The notes under the pieces are model-generated. The model did not search any database. It was not told the DNA's origin and worked only from the letters and a program-made list of their open reading frames with translations. This document shows, piece by piece, positions 23,575 to 37,090 of a DNA stretch of 64,000 nt (its first letter is position 1; each line of letters opens with the position of its first letter). The translations under genes and the position numbers were made by a program. The DNA is from Bombus terrestris (lineage: Eukaryota; Arthropoda; Insecta; Hymenoptera; Apidae): positions 12,050,164 through 12,114,163 of the forward strand of contig NC_063274.1 in the NCBI RefSeq assembly GCF_910591885.1, written 5' to 3'.

Positions 23575-26506
23575 ACTAAATATTTCACTGTAACGAAGGG
23601 TCATGGTTCTCGCGTCTACGAGTCTCAACGTATCGACAAAGGTGAATTTTTACGTTCATTATAATTTTGCATTGTTTACCAGCGGATAATTCCACTCCGA
23701 CGAAGAACATGGTCGCTCACGGTTCGGGAGAACCAGCCGGATTGTAATTTACGGCTTTCAGGTTTAATTCGCCGCCGTTGCAGTCGTGCCCCAACAGCAG
23801 CTTGTTGGCGTTGTTGTTGTTGTTATTCTTTCTCTATGCTTGAAAGTGAGTTCCTCTTTTTTAATAGAGAAATTGAAATAGCGGCTCCGCTGTGTGGCTC
23901 ACGAGAGCAACGAGCAAGACGAACAATGAGTTTAAAGTAGCTGATTCTTCTTCGCAGATCGAACTGTGTATGAGTACTGTGCGTTTCTTTTTATAATTCT
24001 GTTATTCTGCGTTCTTGTATTTTATTATGGCAATGATAGATACATATCGTGTTTCTGATTTGTAAACGAAACGACTCGAAATTTCTGGATCAAATTTATG
24101 AGGAAGAAAAATAATTTTATAAAGTAGGATCGAATGTACGCATCGTAATAACTCAATCACCGCATTTGCAACAAGAGTATGTAATTAATAATTCAAATTG
24201 ATGTTGCATTTAGTAATGTACGTTCTACGTGAAATTTAATTTAATATGCTACTTTTATTCGTGTATGATATAGAGTAGTTCTCGGAACAGCAATTAAACG
24301 AATAGCGTATCAAGTATCAGATGCAAAAAGATCGATCTTGAAAATAACCACACCGTTGCCCTGTTCCATTCTATCTGTCTCTGTTTTATATCAATCTTTT
24401 AGCAGCGTGTAACGGTCGTAAGCGCAACATTTTTATAAAAGAGGTCTTTGGAAAAATTGTTCCATTTACGACACAAGATTTCCCTCCACGTATTTGGATC
24501 TTTGTATATCTTCAAACAAATAGAGTTTATCGTTACGATACCCGATAATTATCTAACAAATAATCTATAAACGTCGAATGCTCACCTAGTTTCTCACAAA
24601 ATTTTCAAATATACGCAAAGCAAAAAATACATTACCCAATAAATAATACAAAAACGACGTTTCAAACAGCAATTATTTCTCGTTCAACAATTCCTATTAA
24701 ACGATGCATTTTTAAATTAAAGATCTTTCACATATCCATTGTTCGGTAGACGATGACAATATCATTGGAGGTGTCGTTCCCTTCGAGACGAGTTCACATG
24801 ACGGATCACACTTGACGAATCCGCCGACGAAACATAGCTTGGTAAGCCATGCAAAAAAGCGTGCAGTCTGGCAGATCTGTAGGGGTTGAGGTGGTTAGCT
24901 GTCGCGTATAGTGATGGATGTCTGGAGGTTAAAATTTTGTAGAATTTCTACCGCATCCTGCTTCGTCCTCCCTTCATCGCGAACACCCTTCCCTTCTGCT
25001 CTCTCGTATATTTGTGAATCTATCTCCTAGTACATTTACACCCTTCGAGGTGGCCTAACTCGCGCGTGGGGTTGGTTAGGCTTCGAGGGAAAAGGGTCAC
25101 GCATCACAGAAAGGAGCAGACGTTCCGTCCCCGCTTTTCCTTCTCTCCTCTTTATCCTTTACCTTCCTTTCTCTCTCTGCATCTCTGTTATTCTTATTTC
25201 CTCTTTCAGGTACACTTTTTCTTTCCTTTTCATTCGCGTCGTTTCGTCTCTTCGTTCAACCAACGAGAGTCTACGAGCATCGTTCTTAAAAAAAAAGTAA
25301 GCCATAAAATTGTATTCCACGTTTTTCGCAAAAAGGGGAAGGATCAAGCAACCCCCGCGAAAACGGGGAGGATCCCCCATGTATTTTGTAAAGGTAATCC
25401 GTGGGCGCTTTTCATCTGCGGAATGAAACGTCTCGAGAGGACGGGGAAGCACCGGAAGCCGGATAAATTTCATCCTGCAGGTGCAGAGCCGACGGAAGTT
25501 CTGCATCTGAAACGCGAGAACCTTTGCTTATACTTTTATTCCGCGTATAATGTGTAATTCAACCGGTTCGGATGCAAGGAACCCGTAACACAGAACGCAG
25601 CTTAAAACTTTATGGTCGTCTTACACTTTAATGACGTCCTAATGTATGTTGAACTCTGGATAACTTTCTACTAGTGAGTATTAATTCCATATCTTGGAAA
25701 TGACAGTGTCTAGACGGAGATACGTAAAAGATTCAAGTCTAGTTAGAATGATAATTATCAATTTTTATTCAAAAGACCTCTATCTTTGTATCTTGCATTC
25801 GTTTTACACTTCCAGTTACCATCTCTAATTTCAAAATTATTTCTCTTTTGAACCTAGTTTCAACAAAACTCAAATTATGTATAAAATAAGTTACGCCAAA
25901 AAGTGCAATTTTCAACGCTAATTTATAAAACCCATTAATATAAAAAACATGAAAAATGCCAGGACGCAAGAGTGATACGTTAATGTTACATGAAGAAGTT
26001 ACTATTTATGAGTACGTCACTCTGACAATTTTTTGAATAAATATACGCCAGAAAATTCCACGAAACCACTATAATAATCAAGATTTCTCGTTTTCGCAAA
26101 CATATTCCCTCTATGAAGAACAAATTAAAATCCATCGAGAAAACGTTCGAGTGTTCTTTCGGTAAGCCACGCTGCACTCGATTTAATCAACGACCGATCG
26201 ATCTCACCTCGCGTATTGAATCACGCCAGTACGTGCTGATATACGCAGATACTGTATGCATATGTATGGGTACGCTTAAGAGCACGCATTTGTCTTAACG
26301 CAACGCGTAAGGGAAAAGCCCGGAGATGCGCATGATACACCATAGAGTGGGGCTCTTGAGACACCAGACACCCTCTCGCTGTCTGGTCACACGGCAACCC
26401 TTTTTAAGTGGCGAGTATTATGTCACTCTTGTGCTTTAATAGACACCTACGCTTCTGCCCTGCCCTGCCCCTAGTCTACGTGTTCAGACTGCGTGCAAAA
26501 ATGCTT

Positions 26507-26546
26507 CCCTTTGCGAGCCGAAAAATAAAACGCGGCTCGCAAGGGG
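26507..26546. other. perfectly paired 14-bp hairpin
   Basis: CCCTTTGCGAGCCG (26507-26520) and CGGCTCGCAAGGGG (26533-26546) pair over 14 positions with a single T-G mismatch (a G-U wobble if transcribed). The loop is 12 nt, A-rich. It lies in a GC-balanced block (26460-26660). No run of T follows, so it is not a bacterial-type terminator. It could be a structured RNA element or chance. Confidence 0.6.
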
Positions 26547-29500
26547 TGAGACGCGCCGGAGGATGTCGCGCCTCCTTTCTTTTATGAAAGATACCGAGGA
26601 CCCCTGCTTGCCGTTTTCAGTTACCTTCCATAACGCTTTTTTAGCGGCGGCACACCTGGGGACACGTAAGTCTGTGCACTGTTTTCTTTTTCTCTACCGC
26701 GTCGTTTGACGTTCAACACCATAGAAATGATGGCTCCAGCAAACAGCAGAAAACAATTCCGGACTATTCAACTTTCGACTGCAATGTCCTTAGTTTATTT
26801 CGACGTAGATTTTTTGAAATCGTAACAGTTCCAGTAACTTTAAGTTTTGGTAATTTAAGATTTTATTTAACAGTCGCGTTATATATTGGGGTAGTTTTAT
26901 GTTTACAAAGAAGACAAGGCTCATAACACGGAGATACACGTGGTTGGAAATAATAAATTAAAAATTTTAATCTCTAGAATCATATTTATATTTGCTTTAG
27001 TTGATCGGTGGGTAGATTCTTTAGACATTTTCCGATGTGTGTAACAGGTTGTTCGTTATAATAATATTGTTGGATGTATCACAGACGTCTGTTGCCTCGA
27101 GCAAGTTTCTTGTTACCAAAAAAGATTAAAACTCGCCATAAAAACAGACCGTGTTGTATCCGTAAAAAAATCTGAATATTCATGAACCCTTCATAAATTA
27201 ATCTTAATTTAAGCAAGCGAATCATAATTAAATTCGAGTCGCAATAAAACCCACATGTTCCTCTCTATCTAAAACGATTTGCGCGATTAAAGGCAGAGAA
27301 AGAGGTAAAACAAATTGATACGGAAAGACGAATCATGTAGGAGGGTAAAGTAGAGAAGAACTCTTGGAACGGTCGGCTACACCAGCCTCAATTACGCGAT
27401 CCTACGTAAAATGTGCAATTTTCATCGTACCTTGGGAGGACAGTTTTTGGGAAGGGGGTATGTGCTGCACCGACGCAGAGAAGAGGGATTTAATACCGCA
27501 ATTTGAATGATACGGTGGTGGGTGCCGCGTAACTGCGGGGGTGGGAAAGTGGCATGCAGAGAGGCAAGAGAGAAAGTGGACTGAGGTGAGTAAGCTGCAG
27601 ACAGGGTGGAGAGATAGATAATCAAGGCCAGACTGGAGGCCAGCCAGACATGTTAACCAATCAATCGCGTACGTAGCTGGGCTATACCATCGATGGTCGT
27701 ACATGCGGGGTGATTCTGGTGTGTACGGGGGTTTGCCGGTACGGCGGATGGAGATCGGAGGCTGGGTGGTGGAAGCTCGATGCTCAGGCAATTACCTAGA
27801 CCCGATCTAGCCACAGTCCCTCGAGCGTAATCACCAACACGTGCTGCTATTAGGCGTGCACGTGATCGATGTGTTGGACTCCCTGGAAAACCGGCAGTCT
27901 GCCGGGATCGGTCAGATTTTATCCGAGGGACAAGAGACACACGCGTCTCGTATCGCAACTCGCTTCTGTCCTACCTTTACCTTTTACTCTTTTGGTTTTT
28001 TTGTTTGATGTCAAGATCGAAGACTGGTGTTGAAATAGAGACACCATGATGATGATTGAATAACGATGATGGTTTGCAGTTTGTTAGATTTTATTTTTAA
28101 GCAATACAAGTGATTGTTTATCTTCTTTTCTATTCCATTTATATCAGTGGCGTGCGGGACGAAAGATTTATGATCGAGTAGCAATTAACGTTTGAATTTC
28201 ATATTTTCGTTTTGATCGAGTGAAATTGGAACGATGAAAGGGATCGAGATAGAAAGCAAAAAAAAGGGCTGTAAAAATTGGGAAAATAGAAGAGGTACGT
28301 TTAACGAGGTGAACGCACCCTCGTTTTCTCGCATCGACGGGGAAAAGCGTAGCTTTTTTTCAACCGAGTGACACACATCTAACACATATATTCAATTAGC
28401 GTGTAGCGATTGCTCGGTGTGTTTGACACTCAGGGGGCTGTAACGATTCAACAATTTCCTGGGGGCTAACGCGGATACTATTTGGCGATCTCCCAATTCC
28501 GATACGCGTATTTTCAAACTTTCCTATCGTTTTCGAGTGAAATTCAGCGTAATCCTCCCAGTAAAACGAGCTGATTTATCAGGCTGATTTCAATCTTCTT
28601 ACGTTTCGCACGCGAACGACGCATAAAGTACTGTTTCGTACAAAAATACGTACCGGCTCTCGAATGGTATAAAACGTATCGCTTTATCGTAACAGTTGGG
28701 AACATTATAAAGGTGTAACAAAAGGCTGGCAAGGAGTTACGATCTTACATACTGATTAATACGCGGAAACGTTGTGCAATAGGCACAGTTCGTTATCCTC
28801 AATTGCATCAGATTCGCCGTGTTCGTACCCGCTGATAAATGAAATTCCCTGGAAATTTAATATTGTTACCAGAACCCACGATTGTTACATTTCATAGAAT
28901 GCACCGGTGGCGGTCAACTGGTACGTTCTAGCCGGCTTTCTTGTCCTCGCTAAGGAGAAGATATTGCCAGGATTGTACAACAGGATTACGAGGACGCGGT
29001 TGCTGCACACGCTTCGGAAATTTATATCGATGTTTCTTGCCGGCGCTTTCGAATCGCGTAGCCAGGCAAGAGGTTTAGTTATTTCAATTTGCAAAAACCA
29101 ACTCTATAAAATACTGACCGAGTCCTTGGCTCTAGCTGCTGGTCGTGCTGGTGCATCCAGTGCTGGTTTTCCCAGTTTGATTAATACGAAAGTGGATTTT
29201 ATGTGTATTAGTCGGATGATTGTATTGAGTGTTCTCTGCTACTATATGTTCTGCATCAAGTCGTTCGAATTTACTGGAATTTGTTCTTGAGTGTATTTAT
29301 AAGGTTTTAAGATTTGATGGTAGATCGTAGACGTACTTCATCTTGTCGGGATTATTGGTTTCAAATAAGATCTTTATGGATCAATTTGTGAAACTATTTC
29401 CGACAATACGAAATGAAAATTCTACATTTGTAAACGTTGTGATTTAAAAACTAACAATTCACTGTGACTAGATAAGAGCAAAGGCTATTTAACCAAGTTT

Positions 29501-32500
29501 TTACTCGAAACATTTACGGTTTTATAAATCTTAATTCCTGAAACACATGAAAGGGCTGTATGATAATAACAAACATAAATTTATGGCAATGATATCCGTA
29601 TAAAATATCTACCTTACAAATTTTTACATAACTCCTGTGACAAGTTTATTTATTATTTAAGCTTGTTTAACTATCGTATAAAATTATTAAAGTCAAACAC
29701 TCGCTGTGTTCATAAAATTATTAAATTTCCCCTTTGATACAACAGATTATATACTCCGTATAATTTTATACAAAGCTTCGATCACGTAATTGAAATTTAT
29801 CTATAGAATGCACCCGATAAAAATCAAATAAAACTCAAATCGTTGGGAAATATTTTTTCGTTGGCAAATTGGAAATCACTTAACCGACGCGTCGCGACGT
29901 AGCAACCGTTTTGCTTGGACTTTGCCAGTAGGAGCGGGATCAACATCGAAAACACGAAGCTTGGTTTAGCTATTTAGGTGGCTTGGTTGCCGCGCGTCTG
30001 TGGGATTTTCAGGATTTCATTACATCCTGTGGGAGAGATCTTATTGGGTCGCCATGGAGACTATGCATGCTCGCTGTAACACACCGCTGTCGCCGCAACC
30101 ACGACCGCTACACAGCCACCGACGCGATGTCCCATCTCTTGCTTAGTTTTTCCAGCGTCGTCAAGTAGGTAAGGGGCTTTTGACAACAACCGGCGTCGTC
30201 GTCGACGATGACATCGACGTCGACAACAGCGTCGACGATAGCAAAGAAAAGACTGTAACTTTATCGCGTGATCTTCTCATATTACGCGACGGAACGAAGA
30301 CTGAAAACGCCTTAACATCGGCCGCGCAAGCTTTCCTTCTTTTCTCTTCTCTGGTTTTTCCTACGTTCTTCGACGCCCTTGTCGTCTCGTTCATGTCGTG
30401 TCAACGCGCGTGTGCACCTCGCCACGATAAGTGTGCGGTAATTCGAACGCGCGACGATGCACGACGACGACTGAAACGAGAGCCGGAGAACGCGCGACGT
30501 ACGAAAAGGATAAACTCGCTTTCTCGCAACACGACGTATAACTTCCTGAGTTTGTACACTTGTTAAAACTCCGCGATGTAAGAAATGTTTTCAACTCGAG
30601 TGACTAACAAATTCTCACGTACTGTCGTTGAGTCAGAACGAAATATGAGACACTGAGTAGAGTAAATTGAAATTGATAGTTCGAAATTGAATAATAAAAA
30701 TGTATTGATCATTGACTTGCCGTTTAGTCCGCCTTATTAGATCTGTTAAATAGATAGTACATTTATATTGTACATGTGAGAGTGAGAGAGCGAAGAGCGA
30801 GCAGAAACATGTATGCATCCTCTCCCTACAATGTATGTGAGCGTCGCAGGACGTCCAGGTCTCAGTTGAGACAAAAGAGAGATTAGAAGAAAACAAACAA
30901 GCAAGCGAGTGTGTTGTCCAGTCCTTCAGAGAATAACCTACATGTAGAGCTAAATTTAGATAATATATAAATAAATTTTAACTTTTTGTTCTCTCCAAAT
31001 TCTCTCCAAACTTTAACAAGATCGTCGATATATATTTAAATCACAATAAAAAGGCGAAGAAAATGGTGGATAACGACTACATATTTTGTAACTTGTCTAC
31101 TTTTTGAGGAAGAAACCGGAGTACGTGTATTGAAAAGTTATTTTATCTTACCGATGTGTTCCTTTTAGTTAACAGAATAATGAAGTTAGAACACTCTAAA
31201 ATTCTTCACCTGAATAGATATAGAAAAATTAGTATACTCTACGTATGTATGAACGTTTTCGACAATTAAATTTGCAAGCTTAAACATATATCTTTGTATT
31301 ATATTGACTTTTACCATGTCACTTCGCTTTATCAATCTTATACCAAAAGGCAAACAAAGTTGTGAAAATGAGGGACAAAGTGAGGTTAATCATTGTTTGC
31401 ACGCAGCTGAAGTCATCGATCGAATTGCCGATTCGTTAGAAGTCGCCTCTTATGTTTATATTATAAGCCATGAAACTTGCTTACGCGGTCAGGATTTACA
31501 TACGTTATTTAATAACACACGGTTGTATGTAAATATGACATGTAAGCACAATGGGGCCAACGACACGAGATTAACTGGATATCGCGTCTGACTCGCGCGG
31601 TCTAATACTACTGTCGTTAACCCAGATTCCAGCAGCCTTCATCGCGAAAGCGCTACTTTCAGAGCCTGTGAGGACGATTTGCATAAATATCCCCACAGTT
31701 TGTATAAAGTTTCATTGGTTCCTATATCCTCGGCTTTAACGCTATCCTGTTAAACAAAACTGTGTTGTTTTTCGTTAGTCTCGCTGTGCTTGTGTACCGA
31801 TTTTTTGAATTTAACCTTGCATGTTGGTACTGCTTTTTATACATCGGTTAAATCTGTTATTGTTGTTACTGTTCGTAAAGGTGAATCGAGTGACGCTACG
31901 TTATTTTTATGTTACGCTCGATACGTGATTCATAGCGCTCGATATCGGTTGAACAGCGGCGACACAAATTGGATGAAATTCATAGTTTATCGGACAATTA
32001 TGTCACTAAGTGAGCTATCCGAACTGCCGTTTTTAAAATATAGTGATTAAACTCAACGAATTTATATGTCTTTATTCACTTGCGAAAGTAAAAACAGTTT
32101 AATTAAAAAAAAAAAAAAGAAGAAAAGGAAATATACTGGAAATACACAACATTGATAATGTATGTATTTTTAAACAAGTTAGAGAATGTTTCAGAACTAC
32201 AGATGTATTAAACAAAATATCACAAATAAAATAAACTACAAGAGATAGTCGTCACATTTTTTAAACACATCGAGCAAAAAATTGTACATTATTCGATACG
32301 AACGTTACGTTGTTTTGTTTTCATATTCAAGTTACGCGTGATCTTTCAATCCTTCGATATTTTAGATTTTTGTACTGCCTCTATATTTTCTATGGAAATA
32401 GCGAATCTATGTAAATGTTAGTCGAATCGCGTGGCTGGTCGCTGGAAAGTAAGAGGTGCTTCCGATCTCCATTTTATTGCGAATTTTCGCCGTAAATCGG

Positions 32501-35500
32501 ACGTAAAATTTTGCTTTTCCGCGCAATTACTTGTTGAGAGACCGAGGTGTCGAGGTGCTTCGGATTGTAACGTTAAAGCTTCCCAAAGTAGAGGAAGCAT
32601 CCACGGATCTTGCGTTTCCCTAACCCAGTCGCTCGGCCACGCTCGCCTCCGTTAAAACGAACGATGAAGAATAATCATTTGAATAGAGTGGTACGGATGA
32701 AGGGGCAAATTTAATATGCAAATAGCGAGGCATTACATCTCTTTTATTCTGTTCCTGCCGTGGAAAACGAAAGGTCGGGCAAACTGGGAGTGGCGAGAGA
32801 CGAAGAAACGCTCGATGCAAAAGACGGACCAGTCTGAACGGGTCGAGAGGTGGATGAAACGGGCAAGTGAAACAGACAGTTGGATAAAAGGAATAGAACG
32901 AAATGAGGAAAACAGCGAGATGGACCGTCGTGAAAATAAGAGGTGGAGCCAGGTCCAAACGTAGTTTTGCATATCTGCTTCATTATTCTGAAGGAACACG
33001 AAGGAACAAGGAACACCTTATATCTGGCTCTGTGAGCCGCGCATTACCCTTTTCCAGCAGCGTCTACGGTTCAACAAACGCCAGGCAAAATGATTACGTC
33101 CTCTCGTCTCTTTTCGAGCGGTCCAGTCGTTGAAACGAGGGCTGCGACGAAGGGATGAAGAAGGAAAGGAAGAAGAAAAAAAATACGTCGAAGGACCCGA
33201 TGAAACCCCTGAATCGTTGAAAGGTGGTCGTAAGAGAGAGTTGACAGATTCTCGTTTGACGACCACCATCACCGTATGTTACTTAAATTTTTTAATTTAA
33301 TTATGAGTGTTAATCTGACGATATGCCGTTCTCGTCCGGCCGTGAGAGCGTGTCGGGAATGATTAACGTGTTTGCTGGGACGTGGTTTCGTGGCCGCAGA
33401 CGCGTCGATGACGCGAGCTTCAACGAGTCGTTGCCACTTTTTTTTATTTCTTTTTACCTTCTCGGCATGCTGTTTCTTGCTCGTTTTTTCCCCGTCATTT
33501 TTGTAATTTTATTTTTTCGGTACTCAAACGCGATTCGAACGCAGGGCAGTCAAACGTGGCTGAAGGGTCACGTTTCCTTGATTTCTCACCTCTCGTAAAG
33601 CCCGTCGACGATGTGCAAATTTGGCAGCCGGTAATGTTTGTGTTTACGCTTTAAATTGCGTCGCCCCCCCAGGTTGGTCTGATAATTTGATAATTATATT
33701 TACTTTCACTTGTACCGTTGGATAATTATTTCATAGGCAATATCCTGATCGTCAAGGGAAATTATCTCATTTATGTCCTTTTGCCTTGATTATAGATACG
33801 TCGTTATACGTATAATTCAGGCAGATACGTCAAGGATATCTATATCTGTTTGAGTAAGAATCTTTCTCTCGAGAATTAAATAATAGACGTCCAAAATATA
33901 TCACAGACTAAATTTTTGAAACTTTCGGCGGTAGGATGCCATTTATCTGAAACCAGCAAGGAATAAATAATTCAAACACTTATTGCTCTATGATTTCTTA
34001 AATAAATGGATTCAGTCGACAGGAGTTCATTTAATCGTCACTAATTGAAATTTCGTTTCAATAAATACCGTCCAGATAAATGAAGTTCTACCGTATCTAC
34101 GTAATGCCAATCATTGAACTATATTTAAAAGTTGAATTCTTCAATTATATTCAGTTAAATAATTCAATTTATTCGTCTTTACTAACACCTCTTAAACACA
34201 CGAGCTTCATTTCCGCAAATTTCCCATCCTAAATGTTTCGAATACTCGAAACTAAAAGCGGCTTCGTTATCCAAGACTGTTTGGCGATTCATTTCCGTGC
34301 AGTTTCCAGTTAAACAGCGAGTTTCGAAAATCAGAGAATTTGGAAAACAAAAGGAGCCAGCGGTGTGCGAACCGAGAAAACAAAGGTGGCAGCCGAACGT
34401 CGAAAGGCAGGAGAGAAGGGGGCGTAGGAAGTGGGAGACAGTAGGGGAACCGGAAGTCAGGTTTCTCCCTCTCCTCTAGCCTTTTCCGTCCTTTTGTCGT
34501 AAAACTCGAGGCTGACGGTTAGCTGCGTCGTAGCGGGGTTCCGTTGATCGAACCGAATGAAAGGCTCGATCGACGTTTTTGACGTCCCACGCGAGAGACC
34601 GTCCAGCACTTACCAGATGAGCTTAAAGCACGAGAACGATAAAACCAAATGGCAGTGCCAAGAGAAATTCAGGGAATCGCCACGAGGGTGGATCGAAAGT
34701 GACCCTGTACTAGATGGACCAGTCCGAGCCAGTTATTGGTTTTATTACGTGCTTTCGACTTTGGTGAATTTTCCCGTTCTCATTCTTCGAGACGCTCTTT
34801 ACGGCTCCATAGATAGAGCGGCAAGTCTTTGCACGAAAGAGCCAGGAGCTTTTGAGAATTCGCTTGAAAGACGTATATTATACGCATTTTTGAGGGTTAA
34901 CGTTAGAAATTGGGACGGCCGAGAGGTTGAAAGACGGTTCTTTGATTCGGAGGTCCTTTAATCTGGTCCTCTCATACCATTCATTTACGAAATATAAATA
35001 TTATACATATTTATACGAAGTATAAGTATTATATTGCTGAGATAAATTGAATCAAGTCAACATCGTATCTTGATAATCATCGATTTTTTTCTGAAATGAT
35101 AATTCTATATACAATAATAAACTAAGTACTTAAATAATGAATCTTAAAGTTTGATATTACGTATCCTAAAATACCACGTGTTTTGAAATACCGATACAAT
35201 AAGGATACAGCTTTATTTTCTATTAACAAAACTCAACAAAAATCAACTTGAAATTAATCAAAATCAAATTACGTTTTAAAAGGTCTTATAAGCTCATGGT
35301 CAACTAATATTCGTACTAATAAACTTTTACATTTTTTAAATATGAAACCTGTAGCTTTCTTCGTCTTTCAACAAACACAGTAATCTATCTTCGGTAGTGA
35401 CAAAAATTCATTTTCGCATCGCCGGAATTAGTTTCCGAACTGTTCCAGCATAAAACGAAAATTACTACAGGTAGTATTTTACTTGTCATTTTCAGAATTC

Positions 35501-36819
35501 CTCGATACCCTTTTACATGCATAAAACACTGAGGCGCGTTCATATAGTCGCGGGAAGAGATGCTCAAAGCGTACTTGGGCTCGAAAAGGACGCTCATCTG
35601 CCTTTGGTAGATCGAACACTTGCATCACTCACATACGCGGGATTACGTATATCGAAATAAAACTGGTAATCTTCATGGTCGTGCATCTTCGAAAGCGGAA
35701 GAAAGAATGGAGCAGCGCGGCGTGCTTTTACTCGTCTCCACGAAAGCACTTTCTTCTTGTTTACTTGGACGTCTTTTATCCTCCTGATCAGCGGCCTTTT
35801 CTTCAGCGAAAGAAGCTTGAAATTCGGATGGAACGTGATCGCCGAGAGATTCTCGCTAGCCGAAATTTCGTCTACTGACGAACCAGTGGATCTTCAAAAA
35901 TGACGTGACAGCTGTTGAATGTTCTTTCTTTATTTTGTGGAAAGGAGAGAGGGAAAAGGGTTAGCGTCGATGTTACGAGATAAAGTATGCAAATTGGAGG
36001 AGGAAAAGTTACGAGGACGAGGCTTGACGACACCCTTCCGGGAGTTTCCTCGAAGATATTATTATTGTAGGAATATTATACCTCCATATTGGCCTCTGTT
36101 CATATTCCAGTATAAGAATAATTAATCTCGAGTGATTGCAGTATAAAGTTTGTATTTTCAATCATATTTTATGACTTGAAAATTTTGATAGTGTCGAGAT
36201 TTGCTCTCTTAAATTTTAATAATTCAAAATTCAAAATTGAAGAATGAAATACAGCGAGCACAAAATGTGCCTATAAATATAAATTTCATGAGAAGGACTG
36301 TACACCACAAATTGTCTTAAATGTACCATCAGATATGAAGAGATCAATCCCAGAATGGTAATAAGGTTGAGCCACGATTGTAACCTTCCTAATGAAATAC
36401 CGTTCATTTCTTGATGACCACGAGGGGTCGTGGTCAACCATCTTAAATAGGGGAGACGAATACAAGCGAGCAGGAATCGGACCCTTCCTTCCTTCACTCG
36501 TAATTCGATCAGAGATATCCGGATTTCGATAAAGTTCACGGCACGATTCGGAAAAAACCGGGAAACGAAGGGAATACCAAGAAGACATAGAAAGAGACAG
36601 TGAGAGCGAAACACCGGTGATAGAATGTGGCAAGTGTTTCAGGACTTGCGGTTCGACCAGAAGATTTAACCTGACAGGTTACGAAATTTATCCCTTTCTC
36701 GCGGTAAAAGACCGAGGCCACGGCACAGTCTAGAGATTGAGAACTAAACCCTAACTGATACTTGAAGAAGCGCTTTCTTAGGTAATTTGTGTGGGAGCTG
36801 CCAACTGTGTCTTTTCCTT
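26547..36819. other. non-coding region, no supported gene
   Basis: Mostly AT-rich with GC-balanced islands at 27360-27960, 28880-29210, 29880-30560, 32430-33270 and 33310-33660. The 29930-30170 island ends in AAGTAG followed by GTAAGG (about 30170), which could be the donor of a non-coding first exon on the plus strand. The 30190-30250 stretch is a degenerate GTC/GAC trinucleotide run. A 14-nt A run lies at about 32105. ORFs of up to ~135 codons (for example 34557-34961) match nothing I know. Confidence 0.45.
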
Positions 36820-37090
36820 CGAGCTCTCTCGCTGGCCTCTATTTTTGCCATCCCTTCCATCCCTTCCTCCTCTGTCCATCTCCTTCCTTTCGTTCTCTCT
36901 TTTCTTTCGCTTTCTTTCGTCTTATTCTAGCCGTCTATCTTTACAACTCGCACCCACTCGACCCTCTCCTTCCGTTTCTACTCCTCGATCTCAGCCGGTC
37001 CGTGGGTTACGTGCTTCACCCTACAATTCTCCCCCTTTCCAACTCTTTTTTCCTTCTCTCTTTATCCTTCTGTTTCTATCCATCCCTTCA
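36820..37090 (+). repeat. long pyrimidine-rich tract
   Basis: About 270 bp strongly enriched in C and T on the plus strand (runs such as CCATCCCTTCCATCCCTTCC). The overlapping Ser/Pro/Phe-rich ORFs on this strand are a by-product of the composition. Such tracts can form triplex structures. Confidence 0.7.

Larger units (their letters stand above)
20259..26506. other. non-coding region with CpG-rich patches
   Basis: Lies upstream of gene A, whose 5'UTR and promoter should be in the GC-balanced first ~350 bp. I see no supported gene. GC- and CpG-rich patches occur at 21560-21780, 21900-22120, 23150-23640, 23680-23800 and 25030-25560, separated by AT-rich DNA. A (GTT)n run is at about 23811-23825. 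ORFs in the patches overlap on both strands and start at non-ATG codons, for example the 163-codon one at 25066 from a GTG. Confidence 0.5.

Noticed and set aside
25066..25557. 163-codon plus-strand ORF
   Set aside because: It begins at GTG, has a pyrimidine-derived Phe/Ser/Leu-rich first half, overlaps an antisense ORF and has no recognisable motif.
27402..27958. Overlapping minus-strand ORFs of 129 and 101 codons
   Set aside because: Two frames are open at once in a GC-rich island, which indicates composition, not coding; no motif or splice support.
30161..30594. ORFs over the GTC/GAC-rich block
   Set aside because: The plus ORF starts at TTG, and opposite strands are open together because of the trinucleotide run.
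31304..31591. 95-codon plus-strand ORF with an internal ATG at 31316
   Set aside because: Fairly protein-like composition, but no homology, no splice context and no poly(A) signal that I can link to it.
34557..34961. 134-codon plus-strand ORF with an ATG and a hydrophobic stretch
   Set aside because: No family recognised, no neighbouring exons, and a single hydrophobic segment is weak evidence. Kept out of the features.
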